Origin: Pseudodesulfovibrio sp. JC047
GTDB lineage: Bacteria > Desulfobacterota > Desulfovibrionia > Desulfovibrionales > Desulfovibrionaceae
Direction: 5' to 3'
NCBI RefSeq assembly: GCF_010468615.1
Contig: NZ_WUEH01000016.1
Coordinates: forward strand, 1 to 64,000
DNA: 64,000 nucleotides
Under the pieces are notes generated by a model that made no database searches, had not been told where the DNA came from, and worked only from the letters and a program-made list of their open reading frames with translations. Every line of letters begins with the position of its first letter. The first letter of the stretch is position 1. This document shows, piece after piece, positions 24,440-33,160 of the stretch. The translations under genes were made by a program, and so were the position numbers.

Positions 24440-26572
24440 ATGACCTCCACGCATATCCAGACCATCTCCCATGAATTGTCGCTAAAACCGCAACATGTTA
24501 AAGCCGTGGCCGCACTCCTCGACGAAGGGGCGACGGTTCCTTTTATTTCCCGCTACCGCAAGGAAGCCACCGGCACCATGGATGAAGTCAAGGTCGCCGG
24601 GGTTCGCGACCGTTTGCTCGAATTGGCAGACTTCGACAAACGACGGGATGCCATTCTTGCATCACTCACAGAACGTGACCTCCTTACCGAAGCGTTACAG
24701 CACGCCATCACAACCGCTCAGGACAAAGCCCGACTTGAAGATATTTATCTGCCCTATCGCCCCAAACGGCGCACTCGGGCGGCCATGGCCAAAGAACGAG
24801 GACTTGAACCGTTGGCTCACACGCTGATGAGCCAACGAGGCTGTGATCCCCACGCCGAAGCCAAACGGTTTATCAATCCCCAAAAAGATGTCACGGACAG
24901 CGAAGCGGCTCTGGCTGGAGCGCGCGACATCATCGCCGAAAATATCAATGAAAATCCAAAGGCCCGGGCAGCCATGCGAACACTGTTCGTCAAACGGGGA
25001 CGATTCACATCGTGCGTTGCCAAAGGACAGGAAGACGCTGGTGCGACCTATCGAGATTGGTTTGAATGGGACGAACCACTGGCGCGCATCCCCGGACACC
25101 GGGCGTTAGCCATGTTTCGAGGCGAAAATGAAAAGCACTTGAAACTTTCCCTTCGTCCACCGGAAGAAGAAGCCACGGGACTGCTGCATCGATCAATTGT
25201 GCGAGGCTCTGGAGCGGACTCCCGCGAAGTCGGAAAGGCTTTGGATGAGTGTTATAAACGACTCCTCGGCCCATCCATGGAGAATGAAGTCCGTGCCGAA
25301 GTCAAAAAACGGGCCGACGCAGAGGCCATTGGCGTTTTTTCCGCCAACCTTCGGGAACTTCTTTTGGCTGCCCCACTGGGACAAAAACGCGTGCTCGCCC
25401 TTGATCCCGGATTCCGAACCGGAGCGAAACTCACGGTGCTTGATGCCCAAGGTGCACTCAAGGAACACACGACCATTTTCCCCACCGGGTCAAAAAAACA
25501 ACAGGACAACGCCAGACACACCCTGACGACGCTCTGTTCCCAATATGCCGTTGAAGCTATTGCCATTGGAAATGGAACTGCGGGCCGTGAAACCGAAAGT
25601 TTTGTCAATGAATTGCATCTCGACATTCCGGTGGCACTGGTCAATGAAGCAGGCGCATCCATCTATTCCGCTTCCGAAGTGGCCCGCCGGGAATTTCCCG
25701 ATCTGGACCTGACCGTGCGCGGCTCGGTGTCCATCGGACGCCGCCTCATGGACCCATTGGCCGAACTGGTCAAAATCGATCCCAAATCCATCGGCGTGGG
25801 GCAATATCAGCACGACGTTGACCAAAAAGCCTTGAAAAAAGGACTTGATGACGTGGTTGAACGATGCGTGAACTCTGTGGGTGTTGATGTGAATACCGCA
25901 AGCCGGGAACTCCTCGCTTTCGTCTCCGGCCTTGGCCCGGTCCTGGCTGACAACATCATTGCCTATCGGGATGAACACGGCCCATTCACCACACGTCGCC
26001 AACTGCTCAAAGTCAAACGACTTGGCCCCAAGGCCTTTGAACAGGCTGCCGGATTCCTTCGCGTGACAGGCAAAGACCCTCTGGATGCCAGTGCGGTCCA
26101 CCCTGAGCGATACGCGCTGGTCAAAAAGATGGCCAAGGACGCCAATTGCACGGTCAAAGACCTCATCACGGATGAAACGCGCAGAACAAGTATTGCCATT
26201 GAAAACTACGTGTCTCAAAACGTGGGACTGCCGACACTCCAGGATATCATGGCCGAACTGGCACGACCAGGACGGGACCCACGAGCCGAATTCAGTGCCT
26301 TTTCCTTTGCCGAAGGCATTCACGATATCAAAGACCTTCATGAAGGAATGAAGCTCCCAGGTATTGTGACCAACGTCACCAAATTCGGGGCATTCGTCGA
26401 TATCGGCGTTCATCGGGACGGTCTGGTTCATATCAGCCAATTGGCGGACGTCTTTGTCCGCGATCCTGCCGACGTGGTTGCCGCAGGACGTGAAGTCGAA
26501 GTGACGGTTATCGGTATCGACCAAAAACGGGGCCGAATAAATTTGAGCATGAAAAAAAACGGAACCGCCTAA
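24440..26572 (+). CDS. tex: RNA-binding transcription accessory protein Tex
   Basis: A 710-residue Tex protein. The N-terminal part has the YqgF-like core with PFISRYRKEATGTMDEV; the helix-hairpin-helix part has NTASRELLAFVSGLGPVLADN; the last 75 residues are an S1 domain (GIVTNVTKFGAFVDIG, then RGRINLSM). The nuclease-like fold is usually inactive in Tex. It is a single gene, starting with AAGGA upstream. Tex is involved in transcription and RNA handling. Confidence 0.96.
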   Translation: MTSTHIQTISHELSLKPQHVKAVAALLDEGATVPFISRYRKEATGTMDEVKVAGVRDRLLELADFDKRRDAILASLTERDLLTEALQHAITTAQDKARLEDIYLPYRPKRRTRAAMAKERGLEPLAHTLMSQRGCDPHAEAKRFINPQKDVTDSEAALAGARDIIAENINENPKARAAMRTLFVKRGRFTSCVAKGQEDAGATYRDWFEWDEPLARIPGHRALAMFRGENEKHLKLSLRPPEEEATGLLHRSIVRGSGADSREVGKALDECYKRLLGPSMENEVRAEVKKRADAEAIGVFSANLRELLLAAPLGQKRVLALDPGFRTGAKLTVLDAQGALKEHTTIFPTGSKKQQDNARHTLTTLCSQYAVEAIAIGNGTAGRETESFVNELHLDIPVALVNEAGASIYSASEVARREFPDLDLTVRGSVSIGRRLMDPLAELVKIDPKSIGVGQYQHDVDQKALKKGLDDVVERCVNSVGVDVNTASRELLAFVSGLGPVLADNIIAYRDEHGPFTTRRQLLKVKRLGPKAFEQAAGFLRVTGKDPLDASAVHPERYALVKKMAKDANCTVKDLITDETRRTSIAIENYVSQNVGLPTLQDIMAELARPGRDPRAEFSAFSFAEGIHDIKDLHEGMKLPGIVTNVTKFGAFVDIGVHRDGLVHISQLADVFVRDPADVVAAGREVEVTVIGIDQKRGRINLSMKKNGTA

Positions 26573-26617
26573 AACAGTAAAATTGCGGCACCCAACTTTC
26601 CTCTGACCACCAAAAAA

Positions 26618-26647
26618 GGAACCGGCACAGTCAGTTGTGTCGGTTCC
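26618..26647 (-). terminator. Intrinsic terminator of the 26.7-kb minus-strand gene
   Basis: A 12-bp stem (26618-26629 with 26636-26647, one G-T pair) is followed on the minus strand by TTTTTT. It lies 20 bases after the stop of the unknown gene at 26668. No T run follows it on the plus strand, so it is not a good terminator for tex. Confidence 0.82.
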
Positions 26648-26667
26648 AAAAATAAAGAATCCGTCGA

Positions 26668-27243
26668 TTATTCAAAAAACACCTGAATCCCGACAGGATC
26701 ATCCATGGCCCGAAGCCGAGCAAGAAAATCCCATCCCGTCATTCCCCCGCCTTCGACAATCATCGATTCTTTCCCGTCAAGAAAGTCAGCCAAAATCACA
26801 GGCTCTACGACAATTCCGCGCCCCAAGACATCAACCGCAGTTTCCACGGCAAGCGTGCTGAAAATTTTCATTGAAACAGTCACGGGAATAGCCGTTCTTT
26901 CTTTCCGGTCCTTGTGGACTGAAATATCACTCCGAAAACTCTTATACGGATTATCCCGCCCCATGACGATCCCGACAATGCCGGGCATTGCCCCACCAAG
27001 TGCGAACCTGTCTCCATCATGGACGAAGACCGTATCAATATCGTCCACAGGCCTGTTATTGCGAAAAATGGTTCGAACGGTTTCATCGATAAAAGTATCG
27101 GCATAGCCTAACGCATTCTGCAACAATTCTCGAACAGACATTCCTGAAACTCCATGCAGGAAAAAGCCTTTTTGCAAAAGAAAATTCCAGCCAGAAACGG
27201 CTGTCGCTGCCATTCGTATTTTCAGGAAATCAACATTGTTCAT
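26668..27243 (-). CDS. Conserved-looking protein of unknown function, divergent from aldehyde oxidoreductase
   Basis: A 191-residue soluble protein. It has a compact mixed pattern with a Gly-rich GDRFALGGAMPGIVGIVMGRDNPY segment and an EPVILADFLDGKESMIVEGGGM segment. No membrane helix or signal peptide is evident. It is transcribed divergently from the tungsten enzyme and shares a 183-base control region, so it may be linked functionally. The start is ATG 27243, but later Met codons (Met11 or Met35) are possible. No family was recognised. Confidence 0.62.
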   Translation of the reverse strand: MNNVDFLKIRMAATAVSGWNFLLQKGFFLHGVSGMSVRELLQNALGYADTFIDETVRTIFRNNRPVDDIDTVFVHDGDRFALGGAMPGIVGIVMGRDNPYKSFRSDISVHKDRKERTAIPVTVSMKIFSTLAVETAVDVLGRGIVVEPVILADFLDGKESMIVEGGGMTGWDFLARLRAMDDPVGIQVFFE

Positions 27244-27321
27244 TCTTTACCCCACGTTGGACAAACGGCTGTCGCCTCGGCCTTTACATTATGTCCGACC
27301 GAACACAATCTATTGTTTTTT

Positions 27322-27349
27322 TTGACATTATTCTTCAAACGAGTATATG
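27322..27349 (+). promoter_or_regulatory. Sigma-70-like promoter of the aldehyde oxidoreductase
   Basis: TTGACA at 27322-27327 and TATATG at 27344-27349 with a 16-base spacer, about 80 bases before the start codon. A TTGGACA half-site at 27257-27263 lies further upstream and matches one arm of the tupA operator. Confidence 0.6.
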
Positions 27350-27426
27350 AAGCAAGTAATTTGTTAAGGTATTATTACCGCGTCAACTTGAACGCATACA
27401 TATCAACTCAAGCAGAGGGTAATCTC

Positions 27427-29154
27427 ATGCCTCAGATTCTCAGAATCAACTGCCGTACCAAAGAGTACACCTTTGAAGATGTCGGTCCTTACGTCAACCT
27501 CGGAGGTCGCGCTCTGACCTCCCGCATCATCAACAAGGAAGTTCCTGCAGATTGCCATCCGCTGTCCGCAGAGAACAAACTCGTCTTTGCAACCGGTTTG
27601 TTGGGAGGGTCCACTGCCGCCAACTCTGGTCGTTTGTCCGTGGGCACCAAATCCCCATTGACCGGCGGCATCAAAGAGTCCAACTCCGGCGGCCTGTTTG
27701 CGCACAAAATGCCAAAAATGGACCTGCTTGCCATTATTCTCGAAGACAAGCCCGCAGAAGAAGCCCCTTTTTCCACTCTGTTCATCACAGATGACAAGGT
27801 TGAATTTCGCGATGCCACCGATATTGTCGGTATGGATAACTACCCCGCTCACGACAAACTGCTGGACGAATACGGTAACAAGCTGATTGCCGCAATCATC
27901 GGACCAGCGGGGGAAACCGTGCGCACGACTGCGACCATCCAGTTCACTGACCCGTACAAACGTCCGGCTCGTTCCGCTGGTCGTGGCGGCACCGGTGCAG
28001 TCATGGGGTCCAAAAAGATCAAGGCCATTGTCCTTGATCCCGAATTCACCAACAAGGTCGGCCCGGTTGATACCGAAGCGTTCAAGACCGCCCGGTCCAC
28101 CTGGGTCAAGATTCTTAAAGGCCATCCTGTCACATCCGAAGGATTGCCCGGTTTCGGAACCGCTATTCTTGTGAACCTGGTGAACGAGGCGGGAGCCATG
28201 CCCACCAAGAACTTCCGCTATGGTCAATGTGAACACGCGGCCGATATCTCCGGCGAAAAGATGGCTGAGATCATCGAATCACGGAAAGGCAAGACCACTG
28301 AAGGCTGTCACACTGGCTGTATCATTCAGTGCTCCCAGCAATATAACGACGCTGACGGCAACTACCTGACCTCTGGTTTCGAATACGAGACCATTTGGGC
28401 ATTTGGCGCCAACGCACTGATTAAGGACTTTGACGACATCGCCACCATGGACCGCATCTGTGACGAAAAGGGAATGGACACCATCGAAGCCGGCAACACC
28501 ATTGCAGTGGCCATGGATGGCGGTATCATTCCCTGGGGTGACGGCAAGGCTGCCATCGAACTGCTGAAAAAAGTCGGAACAGACGATCCCATGGGAATGA
28601 TCATCGGCAACGGTGTTCAATTCGCAGGTGGAGCGTTTGGTGTTGATCGGCTTCCCACCGTCAAGCGTCAATCCATGCCTGCCTATGACCCGCGCGCGGT
28701 CAAGGGCGTCGGCGTGACCTACGCCACCACGGCCATGGGGGCTGACCACACCGCCGGATACGGCGTGACTGCCAACCTGCTCGGTGTCGGCGGAACCATT
28801 GACGGCCTCAAAAAAGACGGCAATATCGAGCTGTCCAAGAACTTGCAGATCGCCACTGCGGCCATTGATTCCATGGGCTTCTGCCTGTTCGTGGCCTTTG
28901 CGGTTCTGGATTCCGAAAACGGTGTGCAAACCATGGCTGATCTGGTGCAGGCCTGGACCGGCAATCCCTTCACCGCAGACGATCTGATCGCGCTGGGTGT
29001 TCGGGCCATGCAGGACGAGCAAGCGTTCAACGAACGCGCCGGATTCACCAAGGCGGACGACAAGCTGCCCCGTTTCTTTGAAAACGAACCGCTTCCGCCG
29101 CACAATGTCACGTGGGATTATGACGAAGACGAGCTTCAGGCCGCCAAAGCGTAA
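27427..29154 (+). CDS. aor: Aldehyde:ferredoxin oxidoreductase, tungsten type
   Basis: A 575-residue tungstopterin enzyme. The N-terminal domain has RINCRTKEYTFEDVGPY and the GGRALTSRI start typical of AOR; the pterin-binding motif region contains ARSAGRGGTGAVMGSKK; the cysteines C294, C298, C302 (GCHTGCIIQC) and C486 are candidates for the [4Fe-4S] ligands. It oxidises aldehydes to acids and reduces ferredoxin. It is alone in its transcription unit, followed by a terminator, but sits directly before the cofactor and transport genes. A later in-frame start was chosen because the open extension to 27154 is unlike AOR. The tungsten rather than molybdenum assignment is from family and context. 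Confidence 0.93.
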   Translation: MPQILRINCRTKEYTFEDVGPYVNLGGRALTSRIINKEVPADCHPLSAENKLVFATGLLGGSTAANSGRLSVGTKSPLTGGIKESNSGGLFAHKMPKMDLLAIILEDKPAEEAPFSTLFITDDKVEFRDATDIVGMDNYPAHDKLLDEYGNKLIAAIIGPAGETVRTTATIQFTDPYKRPARSAGRGGTGAVMGSKKIKAIVLDPEFTNKVGPVDTEAFKTARSTWVKILKGHPVTSEGLPGFGTAILVNLVNEAGAMPTKNFRYGQCEHAADISGEKMAEIIESRKGKTTEGCHTGCIIQCSQQYNDADGNYLTSGFEYETIWAFGANALIKDFDDIATMDRICDEKGMDTIEAGNTIAVAMDGGIIPWGDGKAAIELLKKVGTDDPMGMIIGNGVQFAGGAFGVDRLPTVKRQSMPAYDPRAVKGVGVTYATTAMGADHTAGYGVTANLLGVGGTIDGLKKDGNIELSKNLQIATAAIDSMGFCLFVAFAVLDSENGVQTMADLVQAWTGNPFTADDLIALGVRAMQDEQAFNERAGFTKADDKLPRFFENEPLPPHNVTWDYDEDELQAAKA

Positions 29155-29174
29155 TTCCTCTCTTCATCGAATGC

Positions 29175-29202
29175 AAAGGCCGGGGGTTCCCCGGCCTTTT
29201 TT
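29175..29202 (+). terminator. Terminator after aldehyde oxidoreductase
   Basis: An 11-bp stem, AAAGGCCGGGG with CCCCGGCCTTT (29175-29185, 29189-29199), ends in a T run to 29202. It separates the enzyme from moaD-like transcription or sets their ratio. Confidence 0.85.
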
Positions 29203-29243
29203 CGTCTGTTGACCCACTCTCTTCAAATGGCTAGATTGGATTC

Positions 29244-29471
29244 ATGGGAATAGAAATAAAATGCTTTGCAACATTGGCGCAGTTCCTGCCGGAAAACAGC
29301 GATGAGTACCCGATTGAAACCAAAGAAACGGTTCGAACGCTCGTCGCAAAACTCGGTATCCCCAAAGATGACGTCACCCTCATTTTCATCAATGCAGCAC
29401 GCTCCGACTTGGACACCGAACTACATGACGGCGATAGAGTGGGATTATTTCCACCGGTCGGAGGCGGTTGA
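29244..29471 (+). CDS. MoaD/ThiS-like sulfur carrier protein
   Basis: A 75-residue ubiquitin-fold sulfur carrier ending in PVGGG, with the essential C-terminal Gly-Gly. The core has the MoaD pattern (IEIKCFATLAQFLPEN, then LFPPVGGG). It would be adenylated at its C-terminus by the following ThiF/MoeB-like enzyme and carry sulfur for the pterin dithiolene. It is next to the tungsten enzyme and may serve this cofactor specifically. It ends three bases before the next gene. Confidence 0.85.
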   Translation: MGIEIKCFATLAQFLPENSDEYPIETKETVRTLVAKLGIPKDDVTLIFINAARSDLDTELHDGDRVGLFPPVGGG

Positions 29472-29474
29472 TTC

Positions 29475-30311
29475 ATGAAAAATCTTCTCGCAGAGATCCA
29501 AGCATCGGCCAAGAACTCGCTGCTTCCCTGGGGAGAAACCGGAGCGATCCTCCCGACTGCCGACGTGTCAGCATTGGCGACACGACATGGCATGTCTGGT
29601 CATGATGTTGAACGACACGCTTTGACAGAGGGCATTTATCCACTCCGATATCTCAGGAATATGCAGTCCTTTACAACGGATGCCCAAATTAATTTGTTGG
29701 AAGCAACCATTGCGCAGGTCGGTCTCGGGGGCCTCGGGGGGAATTTGTTGGAACAATTCCTTCGGATGGGGGTTGGAACGATTCGGACCGCCGACGGCGA
29801 CCACTTCGAAGAAAGCAACCTGAATAGACAGGAGCTTTCCACGATTGAAACTCTCAATAAATCCAAAGCTCGAACAGCCATGGTCCGCGCAACCTCGGTC
29901 AACCCGTCCGTCGACTTTTCAGCCACAGACACCTTCCTCACTACAGAATCACTTCCCGAATTTCTGTCAGGAGCCACTGTCGCCATTGACGCACTCGGCG
30001 GATTGGAATCCAGACTCCATCTGCAAAAAGCGGCCGCACAGGTCGGCATTCCCCTCGTGACCGGTGCCTTGGCCGGATGGACAGGATATGTCGGCGTGGT
30101 CATGCCCGGTGATATCGGCCCTGCGGACATCATGGGTGTTGATAATGAGGCAGAAGGCATTCTCGGTTGCCCGGCTCCTGCGGTCGCGCTGATAGCATCC
30201 CTCATGGCAACCCAGACTTTCAAGGTGTTGACTGGCGATCCCTCTCTCATGCAACAGACAATGATTATCGTGGACCTTGCCACGACGACGTTCGAAACGA
30301 TATCGATTTAA
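29475..30311 (+). CDS. ThiF/HesA/MoeB-family adenylating enzyme
   Basis: A 278-residue E1-like protein. It contains the ATP-binding VGLGGLGGN motif, a conserved SNLNRQ after GDHFEES, and a DALGGLESR element. A Cys in EGILGCPAPAV could be the active-site residue. The CxxC pairs for a structural zinc, present in MoeB, are missing, so it is a shortened member. It activates the upstream sulfur carrier by adenylation. The two genes are four bases apart and probably co-transcribed. Confidence 0.85.
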   Translation: MKNLLAEIQASAKNSLLPWGETGAILPTADVSALATRHGMSGHDVERHALTEGIYPLRYLRNMQSFTTDAQINLLEATIAQVGLGGLGGNLLEQFLRMGVGTIRTADGDHFEESNLNRQELSTIETLNKSKARTAMVRATSVNPSVDFSATDTFLTTESLPEFLSGATVAIDALGGLESRLHLQKAAAQVGIPLVTGALAGWTGYVGVVMPGDIGPADIMGVDNEAEGILGCPAPAVALIASLMATQTFKVLTGDPSLMQQTMIIVDLATTTFETISI

Positions 30312-30436
30312 TAAGGCGTTCTCGTTGCACTGAAATTATGCTTCCGTTGACTTAATACGAAAGTTCCTGCATATATTTCAAGAACAGCGACTCAATATTT
30401 TTTTCTTACATCAATACATAGATTTGGCACTTTATC

Positions 30437-30823
30437 ATGACAAAAGAACAGGATACCACTCTCCGCCTTCGAATTTGGCTCGAACAAAAAGACAAGACCT
30501 ACATCGGCATCGGAAGCACACTGCTTCTCAAACACGTTGAGGAACTCGGTTCCCTGCGAAAGGCTGCCGAAGCCTTGGGCATGTCCTATCGACGGGCCTG
30601 GGGCAAACTCAAAAACGCCGAAGAACGAATTGGACAACCCCTCGTCGAAAAAACCAAGGGGATGGGCCAAAGATTCAACTTGTCTCCCTATGGCAAAGAG
30701 CTGATGGAAAAATTTCTGAGCTTTTATCTCGACGTGGAAGACTACGCCACCAAACGCGCCGGAGAACTCCTGCAAATGGACGTCAAAAAATCCGGCGAAT
30801 TTTATCGCGACGATACGCAATAA
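30437..30823 (+). CDS. ModE-like transcription regulator without ligand domain (TunR type)
   Basis: A 128-residue protein that is a single winged-HTH domain of the ModE/LysR type: an N-terminal RLRIWLEQKDKTYIG segment, the HTH with SLRKAAEALGMSYRRAW, and the wing with GMGQRFNLSPYGKELM. The oxyanion-binding domains of ModE are absent. The Desulfovibrio regulator TunR has this form and controls tungstate uptake genes. It lies just before tupA on the same strand. The likely target is the palindrome at 30863. Confidence 0.85.
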   Translation: MTKEQDTTLRLRIWLEQKDKTYIGIGSTLLLKHVEELGSLRKAAEALGMSYRRAWGKLKNAEERIGQPLVEKTKGMGQRFNLSPYGKELMEKFLSFYLDVEDYATKRAGELLQMDVKKSGEFYRDDTQ

Positions 30824-30862
30824 GTCGTCATCACCAAATTTTGGCTGGATACACACCTGTTG

Positions 30863-30878
30863 TTGGACACTTGTCCAA
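30863..30878 (+). promoter_or_regulatory. Palindromic operator before tupA
   Basis: TTGGACA-CT-TGTCCAA, a perfect inverted repeat with a two-base spacer, ends 25 bases upstream of the tupA start. It is a fitting target for a dimeric regulator such as the ModE/TunR-like protein encoded just upstream. Binding is inferred. Confidence 0.65.
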
Positions 30879-30903
30879 TAAAACCCTACCTTTGGAGGAC
30901 ACA

Positions 30904-31728
30904 ATGAATCGTCTCTTTTCATTTTCTCTCGCGCTCATACTCACTGTTGCCCTGACAGTGCCTGCTTTGGCCGGGAAAGCGTTGATGATGGCAACCACGA
31001 CCAGCACGGCCAATACAGGCCTGTTGGATGAACTGATCGTCCCACAATATAAAAAAGATACCGGTGTTGAAATTAAATTCGTTGCCGTCGGCACAGGAAA
31101 AGCCTTGAAAATGGCTGAGAACTGCGATGTCGATGTCGTTTTGGTTCATGCACCTGCCGCTGAAAAAGCCTACATGGACAAAGGCGTTCTCGTTGACCGC
31201 ACCGAACTCATGTACAACGACTTCGTTATCATCGGTCCCGCCGCTGATCCCGCAGGCGTCAAGGGCATGAAGGTCGCAGACGCATTGAAAACCATTGCGG
31301 CCAAACAAGCCGCCTTTGCCAGCCGAGGCGACAACTCCGGCACCAACAAAAAGGAACTTTCCCTGTGGAAAGCCGCTGGCATGGCAGTTCCCGAAAAGGA
31401 CGCCTGGTATGTTCAGACTGGTCAGGGAATGCTCCCAACCATCAACATTGCCAACGAAAAGTCCGGGTACACCATGACCGACCGTGGCACCTTCATCAAA
31501 TACGCTGACAACCACAAAGGCAACCCGCCGCTGGTCGTTCTCGTCGAAGGCGACAAGGTCCTCTTCAACCAATACAGTGGACTGGCTGTGAACCCCGCAC
31601 ATTGCACGGACACGCAGTATGACCTGGCAAAACAGTTCATCGCATGGATGGCTTCCCCGAAAACACAGGAAGCAATTGGCAACTTCAAGCTCTTGGGCAA
31701 GAAGCTTTTCATTCCCAACGCACAGTAG
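30904..31728 (+). CDS. tupA: Tungstate ABC transporter, substrate-binding protein TupA
   Basis: A 274-residue periplasmic binding protein. The first 22 residues form a signal peptide (FSLALILTVALTVPALAG) and the mature protein begins with the TTTSTANTGLLD motif that distinguishes TupA from ModA. It also has DNSGTNKKE, a ligand loop pattern of this family. It captures tungstate in the periplasm. A strong TTTGGAGG ribosome site precedes ATG 30904. Confidence 0.93.
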   Translation: MNRLFSFSLALILTVALTVPALAGKALMMATTTSTANTGLLDELIVPQYKKDTGVEIKFVAVGTGKALKMAENCDVDVVLVHAPAAEKAYMDKGVLVDRTELMYNDFVIIGPAADPAGVKGMKVADALKTIAAKQAAFASRGDNSGTNKKELSLWKAAGMAVPEKDAWYVQTGQGMLPTINIANEKSGYTMTDRGTFIKYADNHKGNPPLVVLVEGDKVLFNQYSGLAVNPAHCTDTQYDLAKQFIAWMASPKTQEAIGNFKLLGKKLFIPNAQ

Positions 31729-31745
31729 ATAGCATACGTTAATTC

Positions 31746-31774
31746 ACCGGGAAGGCAGACTCTGTCTTCCCGGT
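31746..31774 (+). promoter_or_regulatory. Intergenic hairpin between tupA and tupB
   Basis: A stem of about 12 bp with a short loop lies between 31746 and 31774. No T run follows on the plus strand, so it is probably an mRNA-stabilising or attenuating structure that keeps TupA more abundant than the permease. Confidence 0.55.
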
Positions 31775-31790
31775 CAAAAAAAGGTTTTAA

Positions 31791-32486
31791 ATGGACTATC
31801 TGCTTCAAGGTTTTCTTCAGGGCTTTGTCCTGCTCTTCACTGGCGACCCTGAGACATATTCAGCTATTTGGGCCACGGTGAGCGCGTCCTCGCTCTCCAT
31901 GTTCTTCAGTCTCACCATCGGTGTGCCGCTCGGTTTTTTCCTCGGGCACAAAACCTTCATCGGCAAACGAGTCCTGCGAACCCTCGTGGACACGTTGCTC
32001 TCCTTTCCCACGGTTGTCATCGGCCTGCTGGTCTATGCCTTTCTGACCAGAAACGGCCCACTCGGCGGAACAGGGCTGCTCTTTTCGATTCCGGGCGTTG
32101 CCATCGGACAAACACTGCTCGGCCTGCCCATCATCATCGCCATGACAGCCAATGCAGTCGAAGGTCTCGACAAACGGCTCCCCATGACATTGATTACGCT
32201 GGGAGCGAATCCCCGACAAATTCTTTGGGCCACCGTCATGGAAGCCCGTTTCTCCATCATGCTCGCTGCCATGGCCGCCTATGGCCGCATTGTCTCGGAA
32301 GTCGGTATTTCCATGCTGGTTGGCGGAAATATCAAATGGCACACCAGAACCATCACCACAGCTATTGCCCTGGAAACAGGCAAAGGAGAATTTGCAGTCG
32401 GTATCGCCCTTGGCATTGTCCTGCTCGCTGTGGCCCTTCTCGTGAATATCGCAGCCTCGGGCCTGAAAAAAAAGGCGGTCCAATGA
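31791..32486 (+). CDS. tupB: Tungstate ABC transporter, permease TupB
   Basis: A 231-residue permease with five or six membrane segments. It carries the cytoplasmic loop of ABC permeases in EARFSIMLAAMAAYGRIVSEVG, which docks the ATPase. It is the tungstate-type permease by position between TupA and TupC, with the stop overlapping the TupC start (ATGA at 32483-32486). Confidence 0.92.
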   Translation: MDYLLQGFLQGFVLLFTGDPETYSAIWATVSASSLSMFFSLTIGVPLGFFLGHKTFIGKRVLRTLVDTLLSFPTVVIGLLVYAFLTRNGPLGGTGLLFSIPGVAIGQTLLGLPIIIAMTANAVEGLDKRLPMTLITLGANPRQILWATVMEARFSIMLAAMAAYGRIVSEVGISMLVGGNIKWHTRTITTAIALETGKGEFAVGIALGIVLLAVALLVNIAASGLKKKAVQ

Positions 32487-33139
32487 AAACACCAGTTATC
32501 TCTTTTCACGCCGTCAAACAGGTTTTCTCAGGGCGGCAGGTGCTCCACATCGACTCATTGGAAATCGAACAGGGAGCCATCATCGGTCTCGCCGGTCCCA
32601 ACGGGTCCGGAAAATCCACCTTACTCCGTTTGCTCGCTTTTCTCGATGCCCCGACATCCGGCACCATCGCATTCATGGGGAATGAAACATCCAACACCCC
32701 CGGCCCGGTTCACCGTCAGGTCACCTTGCTTGTTCAGGAGCCATACCTGCTGAAACGGACGGTTCATGCGAATGTGGCCTATGGGCTGAAAGTCCGCAAA
32801 AAATCGGATATGACCACCAAGGTTCACAATGCCTTGACCCAGGTAGGATTGGCACCGGAATCATTTGCCTCCAGGCAGTGGTTCGAGTTATCTGGTGGGG
32901 AGGCGCAGCGTGTGGCCCTGGCCGCGCGTCTGGTTCTCAAGCCCAAAGTCTTGCTCATGGATGAACCCACAGCCAGTCTGGACACCCAAAGCGCCACTCG
33001 AATCAGGGAGGCCGCGCTCAAAGCGAGAACAGACAATGGAACAAGTCTGGTCGTCGCCAGCCACGATCTCAATTGGCTCGACAAAGTCAGTGACCGTATC
33101 ATTTATCTCGATCACGGCTCTATTGTCGAGCGACTCTAG
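32483..33139 (+). CDS. tupC: Tungstate ABC transporter, ATP-binding protein TupC
   Basis: A 218-residue ABC ATPase, with Walker A GPNGSGKST, signature LSGGEAQRV, Walker B VLLMDEPT and the H-loop ASHDLNWL. The short size and lack of a C-terminal regulatory domain separate it from ModC, which has a mop domain. Translation probably couples to tupB via ATGA. Confidence 0.93.
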   Translation: MKTPVISFHAVKQVFSGRQVLHIDSLEIEQGAIIGLAGPNGSGKSTLLRLLAFLDAPTSGTIAFMGNETSNTPGPVHRQVTLLVQEPYLLKRTVHANVAYGLKVRKKSDMTTKVHNALTQVGLAPESFASRQWFELSGGEAQRVALAARLVLKPKVLLMDEPTASLDTQSATRIREAALKARTDNGTSLVVASHDLNWLDKVSDRIIYLDHGSIVERL

Positions 33140-33160
33140 TTGTTCCCACGGAGACGGTTC

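Noticed and set aside
27154-27426. N-terminal extension of aldehyde oxidoreductase
   Set aside because: It overlaps the promoter and the divergent gene and is unlike the family's start.
31868-32482. Extended reading frame upstream of tupC within tupB
   Set aside because: It is an out-of-frame shadow of tupB (His/Arg-rich). The real tupC starts at 32483 in the ATGA overlap.
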